Source: an uncultured Bacilli bacterium
GTDB taxonomy: Bacteria; Bacillota_I; Bacilli_A; RF39; UBA660
Direction: 5' to 3'
Assembly (NCBI GenBank): GCA_934122275.1
Contig: CAKOWI010000005.1
Span: 1-64,000 of the forward strand
DNA length: 64,000 bases
Below are positions 49,474 to 57,579 of the stretch, piece after piece; positions within the stretch are counted from its first letter, which is position 1; each line of letters starts with the position of its first letter. A program made the translations under genes and the position numbers. A model generated the notes under the pieces. That model was not told where the DNA came from and made no database searches. It saw only the letters and a list, made by a program, of their open reading frames with translations.

Positions 49474-49845
49474 ATGAATAAAAAAGATATAAGTAATATC
49501 TTCTCTTCTGAGGATCAAAACTTACTTGATGTTATAAATACCAGTTACTTAACTCTAGAAGATGTGGCTTGGCTTAAGAAGAAAAGATGGTTTAAGAAGT
49601 TTTTGAAAATATATTCAAAAGAATTAAAAAAAAGATATGAAGGTAAACCACTAGTAAAAAAAGATATTAAGCCTAAAGAGGAAGATGTAGAAATACTAGA
49701 CTTTACTAAAACAATTAATATTCCTAAAAAAGAAGTAATAGAGATACTAGATTTTACTAAAACGATAGATATAACTGACGTTAAAGATATAGCAGATGCA
49801 ACAAGTATAGCTAAAAGAAAAGTAAAAAGGGAAAAAATGATATAG
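49474..49845 (+). CDS. N-terminal cytoplasmic part of a split class B sortase (ends at amber codon)
   Basis: 123 residues: helical and basic (WLKKKRWFKKFLKIYSKEL), then two 13-residue acidic repeats (EILDFTKTINIPK and EILDFTKTIDITD). It ends at TAG 49843-49845. The same frame continues without a gap into a membrane helix and the sortase domain, so the natural unit appears to be 49474-50607. AAGGAAGGGATG precedes the ATG. Confidence 0.7.
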   Translation: MNKKDISNIFSSEDQNLLDVINTSYLTLEDVAWLKKKRWFKKFLKIYSKELKKRYEGKPLVKKDIKPKEEDVEILDFTKTINIPKKEVIEILDFTKTIDITDVKDIADATSIAKRKVKREKMI

Positions 49846-49896
49846 AGTTTTATAATTGCAATTTCATCATTTGTACTTATTATATTAATTGCAGTA

Positions 49897-50607
49897 TTGA
49901 TAAACTGGCTTTTAGAAAACAAAAAGACTGATGATGTATTAGAAACGATATATATGGTATCTGATGTAAGGGAAATTAAAACAACAACAAAAAGTAGTGA
50001 GAATGTAATAACAACTACATCGATATATGATGAATATGAAAACATGAATATGTTAGAAGTTAATTTTGATAATTTAAAGAAGATAAATTCTGATACAGTA
50101 GGGTGGATAAAAGTTAATGGTACTAAAATAAATTATCCTTTTGTGCATACATCTAACAATGAATATTATCTAAAACATACTTTTGATAAAACTAGCAATA
50201 AAAAGGGTTGGGTATTCTTAGACTTTAGAAATGACATAGAAAATTTAAGTTCTAATAATATTTTATATGCCCACGGGCTTGTTAATAATCAAATGTTTGG
50301 TTCTTTAAGAAAAACAATAAAGCCTTTTTGGTACAATAATAAAAGTAATCATATAATAACTATTGCAACACCTAGCGGTACTAAACATTTTAAAATCTTT
50401 TCAAGTTATACGATATTTCCGGAAAGTTATTATATAACAACTAGCTTTAAGTCGGATGATGAATTTAAAGCATTTATAAACACAATAAAAGAAAGAAGCG
50501 TTTATGATTATAACGTGGATGCTAATACTAGTGATAAAATACTTACTCTTTCATCATGCTATGATAATGAAAAAAGAATGGTCTTGCATGCCAAACTTAT
50601 TAAATAA
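49897..50607 (+). CDS. class B sortase domain, in frame with the upstream ORF
   Basis: Catalytic part of a SrtB-type transpeptidase, with GWIKVNGTKINYPFV, catalytic His in LYAHGL, Cys in TLSSCYDNE and Arg in KRMVLHAKL. Codons 49846-49896 encode the missing membrane helix (FIIAISSFVLIILIAVLI) in the same frame directly after the TAG. From TTG 49897 the product would lack most of its anchor and has no clear ribosome site. Sortases link surface proteins to the wall; the nearest candidate substrate is the next gene, without canonical LPxTG. Confidence 0.8.
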   Translation: MINWLLENKKTDDVLETIYMVSDVREIKTTTKSSENVITTTSIYDEYENMNMLEVNFDNLKKINSDTVGWIKVNGTKINYPFVHTSNNEYYLKHTFDKTSNKKGWVFLDFRNDIENLSSNNILYAHGLVNNQMFGSLRKTIKPFWYNNKSNHIITIATPSGTKHFKIFSSYTIFPESYYITTSFKSDDEFKAFINTIKERSVYDYNVDANTSDKILTLSSCYDNEKRMVLHAKLIK

Positions 50608-50718
50608 ATTGTGTAAAAATAAATGTCAAATTTGAATTATGAGATTTAAAATGATTGATTTGAATTTAAATAAATGTTAATTTAAAGCAGTAAACATGGT
50701 TTGAGGGTGTGTTGATAA

Positions 50719-51492
50719 ATGAAGAAGAAAATTTTTTTGTGCATTACTTTATTTGTGTTATTTTTTACGTTTTCTCTAAACGTTAAGGCATTAGAAATTA
50801 ATGAAGTAGTAGATGCTATTAATGATTGGTATGATGAATTTTATAAGGATTCAGCATATAAAGATATAGTTACATATAAGGCAGCGTTTGATCCTTTGGA
50901 AAATAAAATAAAATTCCATTTTGGATATACTTGTACCGGAACTTGTGATGGAAAAATTTTAGAAACTGCAGAAAATTCAGGTCAGGATTTTTATTGGATT
51001 TATGATGATGAAGAAAAATCAATAGAATATAAAAATGATGGAACCGTAAATGATAAAAATATATATGAGGGATTTCAGACACTTAATCATGTCACAGCTG
51101 TTCTTAATAAAATGGGATATGAATATCTTGGTGAAATTATTAATGGAAATGGAGATTTTAAATATGATGAAAATAAATTTGAGCTTAAAACTGTTACTAT
51201 TCCAGATGGTTATAAAACAGCAGGCGGCATTAATGTGTCATTAGCTCATAAAATGATTAATAGTTTAAAACTTTCTATTGAAGATATCTCAATTCCTGGT
51301 GTAGAGAAGACTGAGGTGACACAAGATGATGAGAAAAAGAAAAATGAATCTAATACAGCAAACACTGAAATAAACAAGGAAAATAAGAAAAATAGTGACA
51401 TGAATATGTACTTGGTTGTTTTACCTATTTTAGGATTTAGTGTTTTAACTCTTTTTGGAATAAAAAGGATAATAAAACTTAAAAAGATATAA
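50719..51492 (+). CDS. secreted surface protein with C-terminal membrane anchor (257 aa)
   Basis: Signal peptide (FLCITLFVLFFTFSLNVKA), an extracellular domain with a CTGTC pair (about 74-78), a polar Lys/Asn-rich stalk, then a membrane helix (MYLVVLPILGFSVLTLFGI) and basic tail RIIKLKKI. This architecture is that of a sortase substrate, but the residues before the helix (KKNSDMN) are not LPxTG or NPQTN. It lies directly after the sortase gene, so a non-canonical signal is possible. Family unrecognised. GAGGGTGTG before ATG. Confidence 0.7.
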   Translation: MKKKIFLCITLFVLFFTFSLNVKALEINEVVDAINDWYDEFYKDSAYKDIVTYKAAFDPLENKIKFHFGYTCTGTCDGKILETAENSGQDFYWIYDDEEKSIEYKNDGTVNDKNIYEGFQTLNHVTAVLNKMGYEYLGEIINGNGDFKYDENKFELKTVTIPDGYKTAGGINVSLAHKMINSLKLSIEDISIPGVEKTEVTQDDEKKKNESNTANTEINKENKKNSDMNMYLVVLPILGFSVLTLFGIKRIIKLKKI

Positions 51493-51505
51493 TATATATA
51501 GTTGT

Positions 51506-51537
51506 AAAAATGCCAATACTTAGTATTGGTATTTTTG
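51506..51537 (+). terminator. rho-independent terminator
   Basis: Perfect stem AATGCCAATAC/GTATTGGTATT with TTA loop and T run. Confidence 0.88.
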
Positions 51538-51624
51538 TGCATTAAATAATTACCCTAAAATTTTATGATAAAATAGTGAATTTTTGCATGAATAGAAAAA
51601 AGTTGAAAAACTTTCAAAAACCCC

Positions 51625-51653
51625 TTGAAATAAAGAAATTCTTCTGATATAAT
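51625..51653 (+). promoter_or_regulatory. S10-spc operon promoter
   Basis: TTGAAA (51625-51630), 17-bp spacer, TATAAT (51648-51653) with TG extension (TGATATAAT). The only strong promoter found before the ribosomal cluster. Confidence 0.85.
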
Positions 51654-51659
51654 GGACAC

Positions 51660-51784
51660 TGTGTGTAGTTGCAGAGATGTGCGAGGTTGCTGATACACCC
51701 GGTTAAGTTGCTTTTGAAACTTAAGGATTATCAGGTAATTTGCACGGAGCAAGTCTATACAAGATATAGGCGAAGGGAGGATAT
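51660..51784 (+). ncRNA. structured rpsJ (S10) leader RNA
   Basis: About 120 bases of unusually GC-rich, non-coding leader between the promoter and rpsJ with GTGCGAGGTTGCTGATACACC, CCGGTTAAG and CACGGAGCAAGTCTATAC blocks. These resemble leader segments found before rpsJ in other Firmicutes. Complementary blocks (GTTGCTGATA/TATCAG; CTATA/TATAG) allow base pairing. Probably an autoregulatory leader; the ligand protein is not determined. Confidence 0.55.
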
Positions 51785-52093
51785 ATGAGTATGTCAAATA
51801 AAATTCGAATCAGATTAAAAGCATATGATCATCGTTCACTTGATTTAGCTGCAAGTAAAATTGTTGAAACAGTTAAACGTTTAGGCGGAAAGGTTGCTGG
51901 TCCAGTACCACTTCCAACTGAAATTCAAAAGTACACAATTTTAAGAGCAGTTCATAAATACAAAGATTCACGTGAACAATTCGAAATGCGTACACATAAG
52001 AGATTAATTGATATCGTATCACCAAGCAAGGAAGTAATTGATGCGTTACAACACCTTGACTTACCAAGTGGTGTAGATATTGAAATTAAATAA
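51785..52093 (+). CDS. rpsJ: 30S ribosomal protein S10
   Basis: 102 residues (uS10): KIRIRLKAYDHRSLD, KVAGPVPLPTEIQKYTILR and the C-terminal LPSGVDIEIK. First gene of the S10-spc operon. AAGGGAGG precedes ATG 51785; ATG 51791 is a possible alternative. Component of the 30S head and, as NusE, of antitermination complexes. Confidence 0.97.
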   Translation: MSMSNKIRIRLKAYDHRSLDLAASKIVETVKRLGGKVAGPVPLPTEIQKYTILRAVHKYKDSREQFEMRTHKRLIDIVSPSKEVIDALQHLDLPSGVDIEIK

Positions 52094-52108
52094 TTGTAGG
52101 AGGAAAAA

Positions 52109-52837
52109 ATGGAAAGAAAAGGAATCTTAGGTCGTAAACTAGGAATGACTCAGGTTTTCTCTAAAGATGGTAAATTAATACCAGTTACTGTTGTTGAAGT
52201 TACGCCAAATGTTGTTACTCAAATTAAAAGAGTTGAAACAGATGGATATGAAGCTATTCAATTAGGCTTTGACACAAAAAGAGAAAACATAAGCAACAAA
52301 CCAGAAATGGGTCATGTAGGAAAAGCAAATACTGCTCCTAAGCGCTTCTTTAAAGAGATTCGCGGAGTTGATATTAGCAAATATTCTTTAGGTCAAGAAC
52401 TAACTGTGGAAGTTTTTGAAGAAGGAGAAATGGTTGACGTAAGTGGAATCTCAAAAGGTAAAGGGTTCCAAGGCGTTATTAAACGTTATAATCAATCAAG
52501 AGGTCCAATGGGACATGGTTCTCAATATCATAGAGGTGTTGGTTCACTAGGTACAATGAGACCAATGCGTGTATTTAAAGGTAAGAAATTACCAGGACAC
52601 ATGGGACACGTTAGTATAACAATGCAAAACCTAGAAGTTATAGCTGTTATACCAGAAGAAAATGTTATTTTAATTAAAGGAAATGTTCCAGGTCCTAAAA
52701 AGTCTTTAGTTATCATCAAATCAGCTATTAAAAAAGCAAATGCTAAGAGGGAAAAAGTTGAACTAGTTTCATACGAAAAAGAACCTGTAGCACAAGAAGA
52801 AGCTGTTGATGAAGCAAATACATCACAAGAACTTTAA
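52109..52837 (+). CDS. rplC: 50S ribosomal protein L3
   Basis: 242 residues (uL3), with ILGRKLGMTQVF at the start and SRGPMGHGSQYHRGVGS and KGKKLPGHMGH in the tip that approaches the peptidyl-transferase centre. About 30 residues longer than usual because of a C-terminal tail (YEKEPVAQEEAVDEANTSQ) that is acidic and probably disordered. AGGAGG upstream. Confidence 0.97.
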   Translation: MERKGILGRKLGMTQVFSKDGKLIPVTVVEVTPNVVTQIKRVETDGYEAIQLGFDTKRENISNKPEMGHVGKANTAPKRFFKEIRGVDISKYSLGQELTVEVFEEGEMVDVSGISKGKGFQGVIKRYNQSRGPMGHGSQYHRGVGSLGTMRPMRVFKGKKLPGHMGHVSITMQNLEVIAVIPEENVILIKGNVPGPKKSLVIIKSAIKKANAKREKVELVSYEKEPVAQEEAVDEANTSQEL

Positions 52838-52894
52838 TATAAGATGTTAATGATTGACTAACTATTTATACTTGTGATGAAAGGAGGATGTAAA

Positions 52895-53521
52895 ATGCCA
52901 AAGGTAGCACTTTTAAATTTAAAAGGTGAAAAAATTAAAGACATTAAATTAGATGATAACATTTGGGGAATTACTCCAAATGATCAAGTTATATATGATA
53001 GCATAAATTTATATATGGCTAATAGAAGACAAGGTACTCATGCTACTAAAAATCGTAGTGAAGTATCAGGTGGCGGAAGAAAGCCATGGAGACAAAAGGG
53101 TACTGGTAATGCCCGTCAAGGTTCAATAAGAGCTCCACATTTTGTTGGTGGTGGTGTTGTATTTGGACCATCTGCAAATAGAAACTATACTAAGAAAATG
53201 AATAAAAAAGAACGTAGATTAGCTCTTAAGTCAGCTTTAACTTATAAAGTTAACGATAAAGCAATCGAAGTTGTTGAAAAATTTGAAGCAGGAACTAATA
53301 AAACTAAAGATATGTTAAATGCTTTAGCAGAATTAAAGTTATCTGGTAAGATTTTAATTGTTACAACAGAATTAACAGAAAACTTAATATTAGCTACTAG
53401 AAACTTAGCAAACGTTAATTTAGTTTTAGCAAATGAACTTAACACTTATAATGTTTTATATGCAGATAAGATATTGATTACAGAAGATGCTGTAAAATAC
53501 ATTGAGGAGGTGCTTAAATAA
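52895..53521 (+). CDS. rplD: 50S ribosomal protein L4
   Basis: 208 residues (uL4) with NRRQGTHATKNRSEVSGGG and KPWRQKGTGNARQGSIRAP, the loop that lines the exit tunnel. AAAGGAGG at 52880-52887 selects ATG 52895; the frame is open to GTG 52874 but that would place the ribosome site inside the gene. Overlaps rplW by 1 bp. Confidence 0.97.
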   Translation: MPKVALLNLKGEKIKDIKLDDNIWGITPNDQVIYDSINLYMANRRQGTHATKNRSEVSGGGRKPWRQKGTGNARQGSIRAPHFVGGGVVFGPSANRNYTKKMNKKERRLALKSALTYKVNDKAIEVVEKFEAGTNKTKDMLNALAELKLSGKILIVTTELTENLILATRNLANVNLVLANELNTYNVLYADKILITEDAVKYIEEVLK

Positions 53522-53793
53522 TGAGAGATATAATTAAGGCACCAGTTGTTACTGAAAAGTCTGCAGCTATTTCAGCTGACGGAACTAAGGTAGTATTAAA
53601 AGTTGATAAGAATGCAAATAAAGTTCAAATAAAACAAGCTGTTGAAGAAGCTTTTGGTGTTAAGGTTACTAACGTTAATACTGTAACTGTAAGACCAAAA
53701 AAGAAAAGAGTAGGACGCTACATGGGAGCTACTAAAGCTTATAAAAAAGCAATTATAACTTTAGCAGAAGGTAGCAAACTAGATTTAAGCTAA
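53521..53793 (+). CDS. rplW: 50S ribosomal protein L23
   Basis: 90 residues (uL23): IIKAPVVTEKSA, FGVKVTNVNTVTVRPKKKR and GRYMGATKAYKKAIITL. Forms the docking site for SRP and trigger factor at the tunnel exit. TAATG junction with rplD means coupled translation. Confidence 0.97.
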   Translation: MRDIIKAPVVTEKSAAISADGTKVVLKVDKNANKVQIKQAVEEAFGVKVTNVNTVTVRPKKKRVGRYMGATKAYKKAIITLAEGSKLDLS

Positions 53794-53808
53794 TAAGGAG
53801 GAAATAAA

Positions 53809-54636
53809 ATGCCAGTTAAAAAATTAAAACCAACTACACCTTCTAGAAGGCAAATGAGTGTTTTGGTTAATACTGAAATAACTAAATCTACTCCTGAAAA
53901 AAGCTTAGTTGGTAAAAAAAGCAAAAGAAATGGCCGTAACAATTTAGGCCGTATAACTGTAAGACATCGTGGTGGTGGAGCACAAAGAAAATATCGTGTT
54001 ATTGACTTTAAAAGAAACAAGTTTGATGTAACAGGTAAAGTTGCTGCTATCGAATACGATCCAAACAGAAGTGCTAACATTGCTCTAATAAATTATAAAG
54101 ATGGTGAAAAGAGATACATAATTGCACCAAATAATTTAAAGGTTGGAGATATAATCGTTAGCGGAGAAAATGTTGATGTAAAAATTGGTAATGCAATGCC
54201 AATTATGAACATACCAGTTGGTACTGTTATTCACAACATCGAAATGAGACCAGGAAAAGGAGCTCAGTTAGCTCGTTCAGCTGGTTCTAGTGCACAAATA
54301 TTAGGACGTGAAGATAAATACGTTTTAATAAGATTAAGAAGTGGCGAAACAAGAAAGATTTTAGGAACTTGTATGGCTACAATTGGTGAAGTTGGAAATT
54401 CTGACTATTCACTTGTAAATTTAGGTAAAGCAGGACGTACACGTTATTTAGGAATTCGTCCAACAGTTCGTGGTTCTGTTATGAACCCTAATGATCACCC
54501 ACATGGTGGTGGTGAAGGCAGAGCACCTGTTGGTCGTAAGCAACCAATGACACCTTGGGGTAAACCTGCGCTTGGTATGAAGACACGTAAAAATAAAAAA
54601 GCTTCAACTAAGTTAATAGTAAGCCGTAAAAAATAG
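53809..54636 (+). CDS. rplB: 50S ribosomal protein L2
   Basis: 275 residues (uL2): RNNLGRITVRHRGGGAQRKY, GAQLARSAGSSAQ and the C-terminal DHPHGGGEGRAPVGRK with the conserved His. Needed for subunit joining and peptidyl transfer. AAGGAGG upstream. Confidence 0.98.
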   Translation: MPVKKLKPTTPSRRQMSVLVNTEITKSTPEKSLVGKKSKRNGRNNLGRITVRHRGGGAQRKYRVIDFKRNKFDVTGKVAAIEYDPNRSANIALINYKDGEKRYIIAPNNLKVGDIIVSGENVDVKIGNAMPIMNIPVGTVIHNIEMRPGKGAQLARSAGSSAQILGREDKYVLIRLRSGETRKILGTCMATIGEVGNSDYSLVNLGKAGRTRYLGIRPTVRGSVMNPNDHPHGGGEGRAPVGRKQPMTPWGKPALGMKTRKNKKASTKLIVSRKK

Positions 54637-54655
54637 TAGAAAGGATGATATGTAA

Positions 54656-54925
54656 ATGGCAAGAAGTATAAAAAAAGGACCTTATGTATTTCAAAGATTA
54701 TTAAATAAGGTTCAAAAATTAAATGAAACTGGAAAAAAAGAAGTAATTAAAACTTGGTCACGCCGTTCAACAATATTTCCTGATTTTATTGGTCACACTT
54801 TTGCAGTTCACAATGGTAAAGATTTTATACCAGTTTATGTAACTGAAGATATGGTAGGACATAAGCTTGGAGAATTTTCACCAACTCGTAAATGTGGTGG
54901 TCACGGTGAAAACAAGAAAAAGTAA
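54656..54925 (+). CDS. rpsS: 30S ribosomal protein S19
   Basis: 89 residues (uS19): RSIKKGPYVFQRLLNKV, TWSRRSTIFPDFIGHTFAVHNG and HKLGEFSPTRK. Part of the 30S head beside S13. AAGGATGATATGTAA precedes the ATG. Confidence 0.97.
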   Translation: MARSIKKGPYVFQRLLNKVQKLNETGKKEVIKTWSRRSTIFPDFIGHTFAVHNGKDFIPVYVTEDMVGHKLGEFSPTRKCGGHGENKKK

Positions 54926-54947
54926 TAACTAGAAGGGAGATAACAAA

Positions 54948-55280
54948 ATGGAAGCGAAAGCAATTGCGAAAACAGTTCGTATTTCCGCTTTAAAATCTCG
55001 TTTAGTTATGAGGTTAATAAACGGAAAAAGCGTAAGTGAAGCTATGGCAATTTTAAATAATATGAATAATAAGGCATCACGCGTTATAAAAAAAGTTTTA
55101 ACATCAGCAGTAGCAAATGCTGAGAATAATCATAATCTTGACGTTAATAAGTTATACGTTAAAGAAGCTTACATTAACGATGGTCCTGTTTTAAAAAGAT
55201 CAGTACCTGATTCAAGAGGAAGAATTGCTAAGAACGATCACCGTACAAGTCATGTAACAGTGGTTGTAGCAGAAAGATAA
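54948..55280 (+). CDS. rplV: 50S ribosomal protein L22
   Basis: 110 residues (uL22): KTVRISALKSRLVMRLI, the helical SAVANAENNHNLD and the tunnel hairpin KRSVPDSRGRIAKNDHRTSH. The hairpin is the region where macrolide-resistance changes occur; it is not expanded here. AAGGGAG upstream. Confidence 0.97.
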   Translation: MEAKAIAKTVRISALKSRLVMRLINGKSVSEAMAILNNMNNKASRVIKKVLTSAVANAENNHNLDVNKLYVKEAYINDGPVLKRSVPDSRGRIAKNDHRTSHVTVVVAER

Positions 55281-55297
55281 TTAAAGGAGGAAAACTA

Positions 55298-55975
55298 ATG
55301 GGTCAAAAAGTTAATCCTGCAGGTCTAAGACTTGGTATAAATAGGGATTGGGCGGCTAAATGGTATGCACCAAATAAAGATTTCTCTAAAACGTTAGAAA
55401 ATGACATGAAGATTCGTAAGTTTTTAAGTAAGAAACTTAAGAATGCTGCTGTTTCATCAATAGTTATTGAAAGAAATAACAATAAATCAGAAGTTAAAAT
55501 AAGTACTGCTAAACCTGGTGTTGTTATTGGACATGGTGGCGAGGAAATCGAAAAATTAAAGAACAGTTTATCTAAACTTGTAGGTGGAGATGTTCAAATT
55601 TCAATTATTGAAGTTAAGAACCCTGATTTAAATGCACAATTAGTTGCGGATAACATTGCAAATCAAATTGAAAACAGAGGTTCATATAGAATGGCTCAAA
55701 AAAGAGCAATTAGAAATACAATGAAAGCTGGAGCTAAAGGAATTAAAACTTTATGTTCTGGACGTTTAAATGGAGCTGAAATAGCTCGTAGTGAAGGTTA
55801 TAACGAAGGTACTACACCACTACATACTTTAAGAGCTGATATAGATTATGCAACAGCTGAAGCTGATACTACATATGGTAAGATTGGTGTTAAAGTATGG
55901 ATTTACAAAGGTGAAATACTTCCTTCAAAGAAGAAAACTGGAGGTGCTTCAAATGTTAATGCCAAAAAGAACTAA
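55298..55975 (+). CDS. rpsC: 30S ribosomal protein S3
   Basis: 225 residues (uS3): GQKVNPAGLRLGINRDWAAKW, the KH domain with PGVVIGHGGEEIEKL, and the C-terminal LRADIDYATAEADTTYGKIG. Binds mRNA at the entry site. Its 3' end overlaps rplP by 23 bp. Confidence 0.97.
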   Translation: MGQKVNPAGLRLGINRDWAAKWYAPNKDFSKTLENDMKIRKFLSKKLKNAAVSSIVIERNNNKSEVKISTAKPGVVIGHGGEEIEKLKNSLSKLVGGDVQISIIEVKNPDLNAQLVADNIANQIENRGSYRMAQKRAIRNTMKAGAKGIKTLCSGRLNGAEIARSEGYNEGTTPLHTLRADIDYATAEADTTYGKIGVKVWIYKGEILPSKKKTGGASNVNAKKN

Positions 55976-56384
55976 GTATCGTAAACCTCACAGAATTTAT
56001 CATGAAGGTAAATCAAAAGGAAATACTGTATTACACTTCGGTGAATATGGTTTAATGGCAAAAGAAGGAGCTTGGATTACTGCACAACAAATCGAAGCTG
56101 CCAGAGTTGCTATGACACGTTACATGAAACGTGGTGGTAAAGTGTATGTTAACATTTTCCCACACCTTTCATTAACTAAAAAACCTTTAGAAACTCGTCA
56201 AGGTAAAGGTAAAGGTAATCCAGAGTCTTGGGTTGCAGTTGTAAAAGAAGGCAAAATTATGTTTGAAGTTTCAGGAGTTACTGAAGAGATTGCACGTGAG
56301 GCTTTAAGACTTGCAATGCATAAATTACCAATCAAATGTAAATTTGTAACAAAAGAAGATGGTGGTGAAAATAATGAAGGTTAA
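55953..56384 (+). CDS. rplP: 50S ribosomal protein L16
   Basis: 143 residues (uL16): MLMPKRTKYRKPHR, GEYGLMAKEGAWITAQQIE and GKGKGNPESWVAVVKEG. GGAGGTG inside the end of rpsC sets ATG 55953, giving the standard N-terminus. Organises the A-site tRNA elbow region. Overlaps rpmC by 11 bp. Confidence 0.97.
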   Translation: MLMPKRTKYRKPHRIYHEGKSKGNTVLHFGEYGLMAKEGAWITAQQIEAARVAMTRYMKRGGKVYVNIFPHLSLTKKPLETRQGKGKGNPESWVAVVKEGKIMFEVSGVTEEIAREALRLAMHKLPIKCKFVTKEDGGENNEG

Positions 56385-56565
56385 AGAAATAAGAGAATTA
56401 TCCACTGAGCAAATAAATGCAAAAATAAAAGAATGTAAAGAAGAAATTTTTAATTTACGTATGAGTCAAGCTACTGGCAATTTAGAAAAACCTTCAAGAA
56501 TACATGAATTAAGAAAAGATATCGCTAGAATGAAAACCATTTTAGTTGAACGCAAGGAAGCTTAG
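56374..56565 (+). CDS. rpmC: 50S ribosomal protein L29
   Basis: 63 residues (uL29): MKVKEIRELSTEQIN, EEIFNLRMSQATGNLEKPSR and IHELRKDIARMKTIL. ATG 56374 preceded by GATGGTGG gives the usual length; the frame is open to 56359 but that start has no ribosome site. Confidence 0.96.
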   Translation: MKVKEIRELSTEQINAKIKECKEEIFNLRMSQATGNLEKPSRIHELRKDIARMKTILVERKEA

Positions 56566-56577
56566 GGAGGTTTACAT

Positions 56578-56835
56578 ATGGAAAAGATAAGACATGAAAT
56601 AGTTGGTAAAGTTATAAGTGCTAAAAATGATAAGACAATTACTATTTTAGTTGAAACTTATAAAAAAGATCCAAAATATGGTAAACGAGTTAAATACTCT
56701 AAGAAATATAGAGCACATGATGAAAATAATCAAGCTAAAGTAGGAGATATAGTTAGAGTAGTAGCAACTAAACCTATATCAAAAACTAAGAGATTTAATT
56801 TAGTAGAAATAGTTGAAGAAGCCGTAATTTTATAG
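56578..56835 (+). CDS. rpsQ: 30S ribosomal protein S17
   Basis: 85 residues (uS17): GKVISAKNDKTITILVETYK, HDENNQAKVGDIVRV and ATKPISKTKRFNLVEIVE. AGGGAGG upstream. Confidence 0.97.
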   Translation: MEKIRHEIVGKVISAKNDKTITILVETYKKDPKYGKRVKYSKKYRAHDENNQAKVGDIVRVVATKPISKTKRFNLVEIVEEAVIL

Positions 56836-56866
56836 GCACTTTACAAATAAGAAGGAGGAAACACTT

Positions 56867-57235
56867 ATGATTCAACAACAAAGTCGTTTAAAAGTTGCTG
56901 ATAATTCTGGTGCACGTGAACTAATGGTAATTAGAGTTCTAGGTGGAAGTAAAGTTAAAACTGGAAATATCGGTGATATCGTAGTTGGAACAGTTAAAAA
57001 AGCAACTCCAAATGGTAATATAGCAAGCGGTAAAGTCGTAAAAGCGGTTATCGTTAGAAGTAAGTTTGGAGTTCGCAGGGAAGATGGTTCATACATTAAA
57101 TTTGATGATAATGCTTGCGTAATTATCAAAGATGATAAGAGCCCTGTTGGAACAAGAGTTTTAGGTCCAGTAGCACGTGAATTACGTGATAAAGATTTCA
57201 TGAAAATCGTATCATTAGCAAAAGAAGTGTTATAG
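56867..57235 (+). CDS. rplN: 50S ribosomal protein L14
   Basis: 122 residues (uL14): MIQQQSRLKVADNSGARELM, VVRSKFG-type core (VIVRSKFGVRREDGS) and GTRVLGPVARELR. Sits at the subunit interface; bridge B8. AAGGAGG upstream, 31 bp after rpsQ. Confidence 0.98.
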   Translation: MIQQQSRLKVADNSGARELMVIRVLGGSKVKTGNIGDIVVGTVKKATPNGNIASGKVVKAVIVRSKFGVRREDGSYIKFDDNACVIIKDDKSPVGTRVLGPVARELRDKDFMKIVSLAKEVL

Positions 57236-57256
57236 GTCTTTTAAGGAGGAAAAATC

Positions 57257-57562
57257 GTGAATTTAAAAGTTGGAGACAAGGTAATTGTTATTGCCGGTAA
57301 AGATAAAGGCAAAGAAGGAAAAATCATCGCTAAGAAAGGTGAGAAGGTATTCGTTGAAGGTGTTAACATGGTAAAAAAACATGTTAAACCAAACGGTCAA
57401 GACCAAAACGGTGGAATTATTGATAAAGAAGCTGGTATTCACGTATCTAATGTTATGATGATTGATCCTAAAACTAAAAAACGTACTAGAATAAAACATG
57501 AAATAAATAAAGACGGAAAAAAAGTTAGAATTTCTAGCAAATCAAATACAAACTTAGATTAG
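57257..57562 (+). CDS. rplX: 50S ribosomal protein L24
   Basis: 101 residues (uL24): KOW motif VIVIAGKDKGKEGKII, VNMVKKHVKPN and GIHVSNVMMIDPKTKK. GTG start at 57257 after AAGGAGG. Assembly initiator near the tunnel exit. Confidence 0.97.
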   Translation: MNLKVGDKVIVIAGKDKGKEGKIIAKKGEKVFVEGVNMVKKHVKPNGQDQNGGIIDKEAGIHVSNVMMIDPKTKKRTRIKHEINKDGKKVRISSKSNTNLD

Positions 57563-57579
57563 TCTGAAAGGAGGTAACT

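Noticed and set aside
49845..49845. Reassigned TAG codon across the genome
   Set aside because: TAG ends other well-defined genes in the window (for example htrA, abi, the Ig-like protein), so a global reassignment is not supported.
51660..51784. T-box riboswitch upstream of rpsJ
   Set aside because: No T-box core sequence or tRNA-gene relationship; a ribosomal leader is the simpler reading.
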